Assembly (NCBI GenBank): GCA_001600095.1
Contig: BCIX01000006.1
Coordinates: 744,001-808,000, forward strand
Reading direction: 5' to 3'
From: Bullera alba
Taxonomy: Eukaryota; Basidiomycota; Tremellomycetes; Tremellales; Bulleraceae
Length of the DNA stretch: 64,000 nucleotides
The notes under the pieces are model-generated. The model searched no databases and had not been told where the DNA came from. It saw only the letters and a list, made by a program, of their open reading frames with translations. Shown here piece by piece: positions 40,201-50,422 of this stretch. The position numbers and the translations under genes are program-made. Position 1 is the stretch's first letter; each line of letters opens with the position of its first letter.

Positions 40201-41430
40201 GGAGCTCTGTGGGCGATTCACCACCTGCCTCGAGCTATCCGTAGCCAACACTTTGGAAGCCGAGCGCAAGAGGCCCGACTCGTCTTTCATAGCCTCTCCC
40301 CCCGCAAGCTGGATCGACGATTTCCTACAGTGGACCAACCCGACTTTCGAGTCTTGCTGCAGAGTCCGTAAAGCCAACCCAGAGGTATTCTGCTCTGCGC
40401 GAGACTCCGAGCGGATTTGCCGACCATGCTTCGCCGACCAAGAGTGGGACATTACAATGAACGGTCTACCCCAGGGAGAGGAATTCATGAGGTACCTCCA
40501 GCAATGGCTGCATTCGCCCACCGACCAAAACTGTCCCTTGGGCGGTCAAGCGGCATACTCTTCCGCCGTCAAGCTGTCCCCCGACAACCAGACCGTAATT
40601 GCCAGTCATTTCAGGACGTTTCACACGCCAATGAAGACCCAGGACGACTTTACAAATTCAATCTCTGCCGCGAGGCGGATCGCAGGGGATATCACCAAAC
40701 GGACCGGTGTCAAGGTATACCCCTACTCGCTCCACTATGTCTTTTTCGATCAATACCTCCATCTCGTCTCGATCGCCATCGAGGTCCTCGCCCTGGCCTC
40801 GATCGCCATTTTCGTCATCACGTCCATCCTGCTCGGCTCGTGGAGGACCGGAGCTACCGTCACCGTGGTGTGCGCACTGGCAGTCACAAACGTCATGGGA
40901 ATCATGGGCTTCTGGGGGATTTCATTCAACGCATTGTCCCTCGTCAACCTCGTCATCTCACTTGGAATCGCGGTCGAATTCTGCTCTCACGTCGCAAGGG
41001 CGTTCATGGGCGCTGGCGGCGGCGTCAACTTTGATAAAGACCACAAGAGGGATCGTGACGAGCGCGCCTTTGCCGCACTAGTGGATGTTGGACCATCGGT
41101 GTTCTCCGGAATCACATTGACAAAGTTGATTGGAATCTCGGTCTTGGCGTTGACAAGGTCAAAGCTGTTGGAGATCTACTATTTCAGAATGTGGTTGTCG
41201 TTGATCGTGTCCGGAGCTCTGCACGGGTTGGTCCTACTGCCAGTGGCGCTGAGCTATACCGGGGGAAAGGGGTACAGCCTGGAGGACACGGACGAGGAGT
41301 GGGTGACATCCCAGATGAGGAGGCCGTGAGTGATTTCGTGCCAGAGGTAACGGACATGGCTGATCTGCTCAGGATGGACTACGAGTATGCGCCTTTCGCC
41401 GACACCGACTCGATCATTTCGGATCAATAG
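37240..41430 (+). CDS. NCR1: Niemann-Pick C1-type sterol transporter (Ncr1)
   Basis: NPC1/Ncr1 moves sterols through the vacuolar/lysosomal membrane. Five exons (37240-37353, 37409-39751, 39800-40019, 40068-41325, 41373-41430) sum to 1,330 residues, normal for the family. The Cys-rich N-terminal sterol-binding domain is clear: VCAMRGTCG, VNVCGPSYQVPSSVCCTYDQ, SCPACVNNFRSFYCDFTC, CACVDCPSTCPSLPY. Then come a first helix (CLTFSLLIIYSIAILLGILY), luminal domains and a sterol-sensing domain (VTLIIAEVIPFLVLAVGVDN, VFILVHELERQ; SIALSSITETVAFALGALV). The second luminal domain and C-terminal helix bundle (ALAVTNVMGIMGFWGISFNA, GIAVEFCSHVARAFMG, LTKLIGISVLALTRSK) follow. The last intron makes a tail MDYEYAPFADTDSIIS. 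Oddity: the likely start (MSVAPRKGKGVCAM) shows no hydrophobic signal peptide before the first cysteine. Confidence 0.93.
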
Positions 41431-41714
41431 TGGATGTCCGCCTTTCAGAACAGAGACGGCATGGCCAATGTTGAAGCGTCTGAAGCACAAATAGACACAC
41501 GATGTGGCAACGCTGTTAGCAGCTGTCACACCAGAGCATTCTTCAACACATGTAATGCATTCTATCAACCGCGCATGGAGATGCGTCTCTGGGGCAACGG
41601 TGAAAGACCCGTTTAAGCCTCGTAGACCCAAGAAGCGGAAGAGAGCTTGTACTGCTGGGTACCCTCCCTGCGAAGTGGTCAGTTGGGCAACTCGTTGTAT
41701 GACATGCATTCAAC

Positions 41715-42700
41715 TCACTTGCCGAACCAGAGGGCGATCTCCTTCTGGGCGTTCTCGACGGAGTCGGATCCGTGGCCTGGCGAGTGTTAGCGAACCGCGA
41801 CATACTTGTGGGATGGCTTTACTCACAGACGTTCTGAGAAAGGGAGCAATCGCACATCAGTACTCTCGCCGAGAACACTGCCAAAACACCAATCTTCACT
41901 CACGGCTCCGACCTGGAGAGCGTAGTCACCTCGGATGGTTCCTGCGACTCGTCAGTATGGCTCGGGCTCGGCAAATTACCAAACAACCATCACTCACCTG
42001 GGGCGGAAGCGAGGGGGTTGGTGGCACCAAGCATGACTCGGCCGGTCTTGACGGCGTCAAGACCCTCCCAGACCATGCAGACAACTGGGCCGGAGAGCAC
42101 TGACGCATGTCAGCCGGATGTCCAAAGGCGAATGTTGGGCTGTTGCTCACTGTACTGGACGAGCTTGGGGAAGAATGGCTTGTCGGAGAGGTCACCGTAG
42201 TGCTTCTCGAGGAGCTCCTGCGGGGTGAAAGGGTTGGCACCGTAGCCTACGTCAAATGGGCTTTGGACGCACCTTGGAAGGAGACTCGAGCTTGAGGGCA
42301 GCGAGCTACAGGCGAATGAGCTGGGATTCAAAAGAAGCGGAAAGCGCCAGCTCACCTTGAAGCCTCGCTTCTCGAATCGGGCAATGATCTCACCGACGAG
42401 TCTGTAAGAGTATGGTCAGCTGGGAGAAGACCTGTAGAGCGACTGATTCGACTCACCCTCGCTGGACACCGTCTGGCCTGTCGGTGGGGAACACAGGAGT
42501 GAGAGACGTAGAACCGATTGATAAGTGAGGCGAGGTCGTCGAGGAGAGGATGGGGAACAGGAGGGAGACGCAATCATCAGCTTGTCTCCTCGAGATCCGC
42601 ACGGCCCCTCCCGTCGCACGTGCAGCCGCACGAGCTGGACACGGCTCGGCTTGGAGAGTACGCACTTGATCATGATGTAGGTCTGCTCGGTGGTGGACAT
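41715..42700 (-). CDS. NDK1: Nucleoside diphosphate kinase
   Basis: Transfers the terminal phosphate from ATP to other nucleoside diphosphates via a phosphohistidine. ATG 42700 begins [12 protein letters not shown], which after an intron of about 190 bases joins PDGVQRG, then [65 protein letters not shown] and [12 protein letters not shown], all classic NDK segments. The active-site motif [18 protein letters not shown] is split: a 7-base exon (AACGTCT, at 41830-41836) supplies N-V and the first base of Cys, flanked by CTCAG and GTGAGT, and the last exon starts GCCACGGATCC. The gene therefore has eight exons for about 150 residues. It ends WFGK at 41715. The sequence just before Asn reads Gly-Ala where most NDKs have Gly-Arg. 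Confidence 0.94.
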
Positions 42701-42996
42701 TTTGTGTTGGCTGATTTTGTTGGGTAGGACGTTTAGAGAGGTAGTTGTGTAGTGAAGATGAAGATGGAGATGGAGGAGAGGAAAAAGTCGGTGCGGGTGT
42801 CGATCGGAGCTGTTTCGCGTTTTCGGTGGGGGTGCCACGTGGGAGAAATGACTTTTGGCTCAACAAGTATGCTCTCCCACGGTTCTGATTGTCACCCCTT
42901 GCATATGTTCATGGGCTGAGCCGCCTGCGCCCTGCGCCTTGGCCCCCGGCGGCCTTGCGCTCGACTAGTGACTCGCGTGCGTGACTCTACCGTACT
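42701..42996. promoter_or_regulatory. NDK promoter and 3' end of gene 42997
   Basis: About 300 bases, C/T- or G/A-rich next to the NDK start. A GC-rich stretch (GGCCCCCGGCGGCC) lies near 42941. No further gene. Confidence 0.4.
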
Positions 42997-43778
42997 CTAT
43001 GACTTCTTCGAACTTGTATGAGACATGGTCGCGATGATCGCAGTCAGTAATGGCAATACTCCGCTCGCATCGGTGTTCGCGCCCGTGACCTTCCCTGCAT
43101 CAGCCTTGCCCTCCTCGAAGCCCTTCTTGAATTCCTCTGAGGCGCCTTCCAGCGCAGCAGCCTCCCAGCGGTTCCAGACCTCATCGTCAGTGTTTGACAG
43201 ATCGCTGTAGAGTCTATGGCGCAGTCAGCACATTACTCCCGCTCGAGCACCTGGCGAATGGCCAATGAAAAGGGATGAAAGGTCTTAGCTCACTGCTCGG
43301 TCGCGACGGTCGGGTTGCCGTCGTCGATCTTGGCGATCTTGCGCATCAGTTCGCAGTCGGATCTGACACTCTTGGCGTACACGGGACATTCGTCTTCTAC
43401 CTTGCGCTCCTCCTCGACGTTAGGCGAAGTGTCTTTGTAGCTATCCCAGGATTTGTCCAGCATTTCAATTGCCCAATTCCAACTCTTCAAGCTGGGCTCT
43501 TGACCTTTGGCGAATAGGACTTCTGCTATCATATCCATATGCTTGGTGTTTGACGAGAAGGATTGGTGATCCTTGTCGGTATCGTTCGCTGACCATCGCG
43601 CCGCCTGTTTTTCATCCAGGTCTTCCAAGGTTCTGTGTATGCTGGCCAGTCCATAGTGCAGGAGCTGGTGTCTGAGCTGGTGAATAGGGCCTTGCGTCGA
43701 GCCGTCCGTCAACTCGGGAGCTGAGGGTTGGGTCAGCTTGCTCAGTGCGGAGCTCAGGAAGGAGGTGATGTAGCTCAT
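42997..43778 (-). CDS. Unknown protein, tandem paralogue A (233 aa)
   Basis: Two exons (43778-43294, 43213-42997) give 233 residues, MSYITSFLSSALSKLTQ to HTSSKKS. The protein is predicted mostly helical and soluble; no signal peptide. Conserved blocks shared with the gene at 44362: HQLRHQLLHYGLAS; EPSLKSWNWAIEML; SVRSDCELMRKIAKID; VWNRWEAAALEGASEEFKKG. Both genes have the same intron phase and an identical 217-base second exon length, so they are recent-enough tandem duplicates. I recognise no known family. Distinctive residues are the HYGLAS motif, several conserved Trp and the FKK-x3-EE-x-K stretch. Function unknown. Confidence 0.75.
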
Positions 43779-44361
43779 GGCGGAAGGGGAACTGGAAGTC
43801 TGCGTGTGGATCTGGCCCTGTGGGAGATGAACTGTGAAGACGAAAGATACAAGTTGGCTTTCAGTTATAGTCGCGAATTGGATGGTTGGTGGCAAGGCGG
43901 ATAACGAAGAAGGCAACTCCAGAATCCTCAGAGGACAGCAGACACTCGCGCACAACACAGAACGCTTCGCTTAGGGAGGGTATAGGAGAAAGGATATCCC
44001 CGAGCTCTTACCCGTGTCATCTTTTCCATACCCACACTGAATCACTGATGTGGCGGGAAGACCCTTTGACACACATGGAAGGCCTGGCCCCCTTGGATAG
44101 GTAGGAGGTGTGAGAGCACTTGCCACTTGCATGACCCTGCCCGATTGGCTGCCATGTTGGACGCCTGACGAGTTGAAGTGCGCGCGACGTGACGACCTGT
44201 GAACACTGTCACCGTCAGCCCAGGTTATGAGCGTTGAATGATGGGTATCTCCAGATCGCGCTTGATCCACGCTGCCGCTCCCGTGGGCCTAGCTCGAAAG
44301 ACAGTGACATCAAGAGGCAGGGTCATATACACAGCAGACTAGATTGAACTAGAACAACGGC
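43779..44361. promoter_or_regulatory. Promoter of paralogue A and 3' end of paralogue B
   Basis: Contains the upstream block duplicated with the gene (see 43900-44088). Nothing else recognised. Confidence 0.45.
43900..44088 (-). repeat. Duplicated upstream block of paralogue A
   Basis: Clearly similar, with scattered changes, to 45205-45370 upstream of paralogue B. Shared landmarks in order are CGAAGAAGGC, ACACTCGCGC..CAACAC, CGCTTCG, GAAAGGAT, CTGATGTGGCGG, CCTTTGACA and GGAAGGC. Confidence 0.75.
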
Positions 44362-45090
44362 CTAGTCCGTACTGGCCTTTGTAGTTTCTCGATGAGTCGC
44401 AGTCAGCAACGCCGCCCTCCCATTGGCTTCGCTTTCTCGTTGTCCACTGGTGACCGTCCCCAAGACACCCTTACACTCCTCGACCGCCTTCTTGAACTCC
44501 TCGGACGCACGATCCAGCTCGGCGACTTTCCAACGTTCCCAGACTTCTCCGGAAACCTCTGAGAGATCAATCGAGGGTCTAATGAAGAGTCAGCAGAGAC
44601 ATGGAGGATGACAGGTCTTCGCTTACTGCTGAGCTGGACTAGTGCTGGTAATGTCGAATTCGGCGATCTTTCGCATCAGTTCAAGGTCGGATTTGACGCT
44701 AGCGTCGAACACTTGAAACTCCTCTTCGTTCCCAAACTCTCTGTCATCGCGGGGAGGATGGGTCTCATAGTTCCTATGAGATACCAGTAGCTGGTCAATG
44801 ACCAGGTTCCACTGCGACATACTGGGCTCTTGGCATCCGTCAAAGATGACCTCCGTGAGTATCTCGAGCGATTCAGTCTTTCCCGTAAAGTCATACCTCT
44901 CGCCGGTCAATGTATGATGCCGATCTGATTGTTTGGTCTCCAGCTCTCTGAAGGTCTTGCGCAAGCTGGCGAGTCCATAGTGCAAGAGCTTCTTTCTGAG
45001 CTGGTGATCTGGGTCACGCGTCGAGGCGCCCGTTGACTTGGATGTCAAGCGGTGGATCAGGTCGCTGAACGCAGAGGGGAGGCGGTCCAT
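44362..45090 (-). CDS. Unknown protein, tandem paralogue B (226 aa)
   Basis: Two exons (45090-44627, 44578-44362) encode 226 residues, MDRLPSAFSDLIHRLTSK to THRETTKASTD. It aligns by eye along its whole length with the protein at 42997: HQLRKKLLHYGLAS, EPSMSQWNLVIDQLL, SVKSDLELMRKIAEFD, VWERWKVAELDRASEEFKKA. Conservation is strongest at the two ends, with a variable middle. No membrane segment, signal peptide or metal-binding pattern. The pair may be a local, lineage-specific duplication under relaxed or diversifying selection. Confidence 0.75.
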
Positions 45091-45204
45091 GGTGAAGGAG
45101 GTACAGTCTGATTTAAGTCGATACAAGCTGCAGAGGGGCAAGAGTTGAAGTTATAAAGCACTGGTGATTCGGACAGCTTACGTCTTACGAGCGGTTATGT
45201 GTGT

Positions 45205-45370
45205 CGACGGCGAAGAAGGCGGCTTCGAAACACTCTAACGACAGACGCTCGCGCGCAACACGCGGCGCTTCGTCAAGGGAGCGAAGGTGAAAGGATGTCC
45301 AGCGCTCTCACATGTATCATATTCTCCATACTGATGTGGCGGTAGGGACCTTTGACAGTTGACGGAAGGC
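45205..45370 (-). repeat. Duplicated upstream block of paralogue B
   Basis: Partner of 43900-44088, with the same order of landmarks, showing that the duplication included the promoter. Confidence 0.75.
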
Positions 45371-45933
45371 TTCATTCGACAAAACGCGTGAGAGCACTCG
45401 CTCGCCTGCAGAGAAGGTCAATCCCCCACTCGCTTCACATCCACAACGATGTGAACTTCATGCCGTGGAGTGATGGGTTATTGATGAAATGGTCCCCTTC
45501 TCCTGGTCTTGCTGAATCGCTGATCGGCAGATGGCAATTACAGTCGCTTGTGCAGTTGTTTCGATAGAGAGTCGGAGTATCCGATTGTTATGAGTCTAAA
45601 TGCACCGCGCGGCCTCATCCTCGACTCAGCTGCAAGGGGACTTGAATCGATGTATGCGGGGCCGAAGAGTGCGAGGAGTAGTAGGTGCAAAGTACTTGAC
45701 TGTTCTGGTGTCTCGTGCAAGTCTCGCGACTCGCGAGGACGGGTGCATCATTGCATGGCTATTGTCCTGCATTGATGAGGCTCGCCTATGTCCCTGTTCT
45801 CGCTTGCCTAATCAGGCTGAACCTGCGCAGGCGAGCCAAATCCCACCGTTGTGACCGAAAAAATATCATGTAACCCAAGTCCAGATCCTCGGCCCCAGGT
45901 CCGGACTTCACCCAAATAAAACAAAAATAAAAC

Positions 45934-45965
45934 GGCCCCTCGGACCCAGGGCCGGACGAGGGGCC
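45934..45965. repeat. Perfect 9-bp hairpin
   Basis: GGCCCCTCG pairs with CGAGGGGCC across a 14-base loop. A second weaker pairing (GGCCCCAGGTCC / GGACCCAGGGCC) encloses the A-rich stretch to its left. Function unknown. Confidence 0.6.
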
Positions 45966-46142
45966 GGACTTGCAGACCGAAGGCCGCCCTTGCGATGCCA
46001 TGTCCGTCATCCAGTCTTTCCCAGGCCAGTCTTTCGCGCATCGAATCCATATGACCATATCCTTTCTCCCATCATCATCCTCCTCAGCGGTACACATGTC
46101 CAGTTGACTGAACTCGAAGATATCACTGTTCACAAATACACC

Positions 46143-46481
46143 ATGGGATCGTCACATTCGCACCACTCCCACGACTACCATCACCATCACGACGATTGCG
46201 GCATAGGCCTGATCCACCTCTGTATCAGGATATCATGCGATTGCGCCATTCACCAATACCATCGGTCTTCATCCGAGCGGGATCCCCTCGTCGGCTCACA
46301 AGCGAGTCAGACAGGAGCGGCGCCTGTCGACCCGACCAGGGCGGAGAGACCACAGAGGACTGAGATACAAGAACGACGAAGGCAGCCAGCGTACCAGCGG
46401 AACAAGATGGAAGCTCCACCTCCGTATACACCATCCCCGTCGTCACCAGTTGGCGCTACTTCGAAGGCCGGTACACATTAG
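46143..46481 (+). CDS. Short His-rich protein with possible N-myristoylation and a PPxY motif
   Basis: A single-exon frame of 112 residues starts MGSSHSHHSHDYHHHHDDCG. Gly2 followed by Ser-Ser and a Ser at position 5-6 fits an N-myristoylation signal. The His/Asp cluster (residues 5-18) could bind metal. Cysteines follow (CGIGLIHLCIRISCDCAI). After a basic middle, the C-terminal part reads MEAPPPYTPSPSSPVGA, containing PPPY, a WW-domain ligand. This resembles small membrane-associated adaptors, but I know no specific homologue. The ATG is preceded by CACC, a good start context. A second exon is possible but none could be joined convincingly. Confidence 0.5.
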   Translation: MGSSHSHHSHDYHHHHDDCGIGLIHLCIRISCDCAIHQYHRSSSERDPLVGSQASQTGAAPVDPTRAERPQRTEIQERRRQPAYQRNKMEAPPPYTPSPSSPVGATSKAGTH

Positions 46482-47107
46482 AACCCATAATTTCTTGGCA
46501 GAGGACCACGGCAAGCTGGTCAAATGGAGCGTACCTCAGGGTCATAATCTATGTCAAGCAAATGGAAAGCAAGCATCAGACAAGCATCAGGAGTGTGCCG
46601 CCATCACACCAGGGCGACATCTTGGAAGAAAAGGACAAATTCGCCTCCTCTATGATGGTCAAATTCCAATATCATCTTCGCGACCGTCGACGCCATCTAG
46701 GACTCCATGGGTCCAGTCACCGTGCACCAAGGTGGTCCGGTTCGACAGGACGCAAACTCATTCCGTTCAATAAGGGCATCGAGCCGCGCCACATAGCCTT
46801 GTATTACATCCCGCATGTCCTTCATCGGGCAGGGAGTCCTCAATTCGAGTAGGGAAGCTGGCGTCGGAGTTCTGGGAGGCCGGGATGGTAGTCCGCGCCA
46901 ATAGGACGTGCGAGTCCGGGGAAACCTGCTGGGCTCAAGGAGTTCTTGCGGAAAGCGGGGTAGCTTGAAGGATTCATGATGGTATCAGGATCGTAGTACA
47001 GGTCGTGATTGGTCATTCATGCAGGTCGTTCGTATCCGTCATTATTGTACAAATTCGGTGATATCACAGTACAACTTCCCACCTGGGTACCGTATACCCA
47101 GACTCCC
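46482..47107. other. Convergent intergenic region, 626 bases
   Basis: Holds the 3' ends of the His-rich gene and the glucoamylase gene. Two overlapping plus-strand frames at 46450-46773 and 46562-46852 are open but show no domain and no convincing start; they might be extra exons or noise. Confidence 0.35.
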
Positions 47108-49735
47108 TTACGCCACCATCTCGATCACCTGTGGACCGCTAGCTATGTCCTCATCATCCCAAGAACCATGCTCGGTCGGCCTCAACGCACTTAGTCCCAG
47201 CCGGTTGCCCAGCTGTGCGAGGTAATATCGCAATACTCTCCACACCGATCTCTGTCCTTCGTCGTTGCCTTGGGCTCGAACACGTCTTGAAGCCATCATA
47301 GCCGATCTCCTAGCTCTTGCCAGCTCGATGAACGAAGCGTAGGACCACGTCAAGTCCCTCGCACCCCTCATCTTCCCCGTACGCCTAAGTTCAGGATCAG
47401 CTAGCGATCCGCACCTCTTCTCGATCCCCGCACACTCACCGATCAATCTGCTCGCTCATCCTCTCCTTCTCGACGTGCTGCCTCCCGATGTCGGTATATC
47501 GCTCCGCAACTTCCCATAAGCGTTTCAAGGCATCTTCATACTTCCCATCGCTGTCCCTCGACCACATTAAGGGCGAAGGTGGAGAAAGGGTCTGGTCGGC
47601 GAAGAGATCCGGCGCAATGTCTCGCCAGAACTCCTCGGTGTGGTGGGTGATTTCGACGTGGCCCTTCAGGGTGAAGGACTCGTGTGCAAGGTATAGAGTG
47701 TGTGCGAAGGAAAAGGTGCAGATGAACCTGTTCGGGGGTCAGCTCGTTGTTATCTGTGTGGATATCATCAAGAGGGCAGTAGTCGTCATGTTGCGGTTTG
47801 GCGCAAAGCAACATCCAGCTACGAAGAGTACGGGCGAAGGCGGTGGGCCATTCACCATGGGTTACCCTTGCTCTCTGTTCCCACGCCATCGTATACGTCT
47901 TCCTTGTACCTCCCCACGGCGAGCCCGTCCACCCATTTCTTGTGGCCGTTGATGTCGTACAGCCCTTCGAAGGACTTTGCGTATCGCCTGAGCGTAGCTA
48001 GCACTTCTGGATCCGACGGCTCGAACGAGTTCAGTTGCCGATCGTTGGTCTGGCTGCCATTAGACCTTGCCCCGAAGTGGATGACCGAGAGGGGGAAAGC
48101 GCAATCGAGGCCGGTTCTGCCGTAGTCACTGGTCCCGACGTCGATCGGTTCCACCTCGGCAGTCCATGATGAGTCGAGGGTATGCGCGGATCCATCCTGA
48201 TTGCCGAGTGCATGGTCCAGTGCGTCGTGCTGTAGCGTTTCTGGTCGAGAATTGGCTAGGTGGGCCCGATCCCTACCAAAGATCGTCTCTCTCCAGTATC
48301 CCTTCCCACGGGACGAGTGCTCGTACTGCCAGAAATTGGCAAGACGCATGTGTACTCGATGTGCCATCTGATCATACCATTCCGCGGCGCCATTGTCTCC
48401 CAGTCGGATGGCTAGTAGCGTTCCAGCCTGAAGAGCTCGCAACGAAGCTAGGCGAGTGAACAGGTGATGCGCGTCACTATGACGTTGACATCAGCCTAGG
48501 ACCCTGTTGGGGTCACTTAGTGGTCACTTACACCTCTTCCCATAGATCGAACCCCTCTGCCCACCAAGTAGAAGCCACCTCCTCCAGGTCGTTCTTGATG
48601 ACACTACCTTCTGCTCTCAATTGGTCTTTCTTGTAGAGGACGCTTCTGATGTACTCCAGGTCTGACGGATGGCCTCTGTCCAGGAGGAAATTGGCATAGG
48701 GAATCAGCGTAAGCGCTCTCAGCGCTGGACCATCCCTATGAGCTCATAAGCGAGATACCCTTGGGCTGGATTCTGACCTGTGCTCACCTCTGAGGTCGTC
48801 CCCACTCCCCGTCGAATCGAGTCCCATTGACATGATACTTCGGCTCATTGAGGCCACCGGTCCATAAGTCCCCAGAACGAGTTTGAACCATCTGCAGCTC
48901 GGCCTGTGACTGTGCATACGCTTTGATGAGGGGTTCGAGCGACTCAACGGAGGATGGTGACTTGCCAGGTATCATCGACCTGATATGCCTTAGCCACTGT
49001 GATGCAATGTGGGATGTGGAGTTGCGTCGCTTGCGATCTGATGGGACCCATGGGCGAGAATACGTCTCGGGCAGGAACTCTGGAAGAAGCGTTGATATCG
49101 TCAGAGCAGAGTCTCTTGTCCAGGTATACTGCGGTGTCCATCAGCTGTGCAGCCTGAAACCTGCGAAGAGCTGCTCACGAAGTAATCGGGCTCGTCCTCT
49201 GTGTCTGCGGTACTGGGACTCGCAATGACCAAGCCGTCTTTGGCATCCGCCGTAGAGCCGATGTTGTCCAGTATCCTCTTCAATGCCATGGGCTTCTGAT
49301 TGGCAATCCACTGATCAAGACCATCGCTGAGTGAGTGTTCTTCATGACATCCGTGGTAGGCTCCGAGCTGAAGACTGATTGGTTGCCGCCGTGTCTGATG
49401 GGCCAGGGCCACTAAAGAAACGCACAGCAGCGATACGACGCAGACTGACCAGAGAATCTTGCGCGCTGCGCCTGCTCTCCTCCGTCCCGTATCGCGTTGG
49501 CATGACTCTAGAGATGCTCCCGAGGTCTCTTCCTTCGTATCACATCGCGTCGACATCGCTGACGGTGTTGCCCAAGCACCAAGCAAGCTATTGTCAAGTT
49601 GGACGATTACGCGACGATATGATAGTAGATGAAATGACCTTTACCTCGTGAGGTGGACATGGGAGCGATGGTCTTCACTTCGAGAGGCGGCGCGACTGCT
49701 CTCGACGCGACAGCGCCTCTGAAGTGTACTGACAT
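47108..49735 (-). CDS. Membrane-anchored GH15 glucoamylase
   Basis: Releases glucose from the ends of alpha-1,4-glucans. The N terminus is a basic cytosolic stretch followed by one transmembrane helix (ILWSVCVVSLLCVSLVALA), a type II signal anchor, rather than a cleaved signal peptide. GH15 motifs in order: DQWIANQKPMALKRILDNIG, then DGLVIASPS, YTWTRDSALTISTL (about 49130), GDLWTGGLNEPKYHVNGT, EWGRPQRDGPALRALTLIPY, WWAEGFDLWEEV (Glu of LWEEV is the general acid), RMSEQIDRRTGKMRGARDLT and WSYASF (Glu of SEQ is the general base). The catalytic pair is intact. There is no starch-binding domain. I choose ATG 49735 (MSVHFRGAVASRAVA) with one intron before MSTRCDTKEE; ATG 49556 is the alternative. 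Length is about 700 residues. Confidence 0.88.
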
Positions 49736-49958
49736 CCGTCTCTTGTCACCTGTGCGGTGGGTTACAATTCCAACTGGACGACTCGGGTAAGAAAGCGAAC
49801 CGAGCACACGCACGATCAAGCCACGAGGATTTGATTCCGCGGTCTGCCCTCTTCCGACGTCATCGCGTGGGGGCCCTTAAAGACTGAGATCGGGACTGGG
49901 CAAGGTGCGTAACCAGCTGCCCACTTCTCACTTGTACACTCAAACTCGCGATAGCTAG

Positions 49959-50280
49959 ATGCTCAGATTACCCACTCGAAGTCTTTTCTCCCTCAGAACA
50001 CTACCAGCACGCGCAATGTCGTCCTCCGCCACAGAACAGAAGGGTGAGGCATCCACCTCCTGGGACGTGAGTTCGACGCGCTGATCCCATCTGCTAGTTA
50101 AAGAGAACGAGACGGTTCCCTCTGAGCAGATCACCAAAGAGGCCAAGGAGGCTGAGCCAGATGCCGAAGAGGCCATCAAGGAGGTGAGTGGGACGCGCAA
50201 TCTGACCGGCTTTCACGCTAACTATTATACTATTGCAGAAGGAGAAGAAGGGAATGGACAACCTCCCCACCATCACATGA
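49959..50280 (+). CDS. Short protein with a mitochondrial-type presequence, unknown function
   Basis: Three exons: 49959-50043, then VKENETVPSEQITKEAKEAE (about 50098-50182), then KEKKGMDNLPTIT ending at 50280. The N terminus MLRLPTRSLFSLRTLPARAM is Arg/Ser/Leu-rich with no acidic residues, a typical mitochondrial targeting peptide. The rest is short, highly charged and probably helical or disordered. The intron joins are clean. I do not recognise the family. It lies between, and divergent or convergent to, the glucoamylase and the mitochondrial BCKDH E1-alpha gene. Confidence 0.62.
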
Positions 50281-50422
50281 TTGAGGCCAAGCCCCAGAGA
50301 GGCTGTGATAGTCAGAAGTCGCAGAGGATTTACAATTCTACAAAAACACATGCATTGCAACAGCCACATCCCTGCATGGTAGATTCGACGACGTGATCGA
50401 GCTCGTCCACGGTCCCGCTCGC

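Larger units (their letters stand above)
45091..46142. other. 1-kb intergenic region
   Basis: Holds the promoter of paralogue B (duplicated block at 45205-45370), a GC-rich hairpin at 45934-45965 next to an A-rich stretch (AAATAAAACAAAAATAAAAC), and the promoter of the short gene at 46143. No other supported gene. Confidence 0.4.

Noticed and set aside
46562..46852. A 96-codon frame after the His-rich gene
   Set aside because: Competes with another overlapping frame; no domain, no clean splice to 46143.
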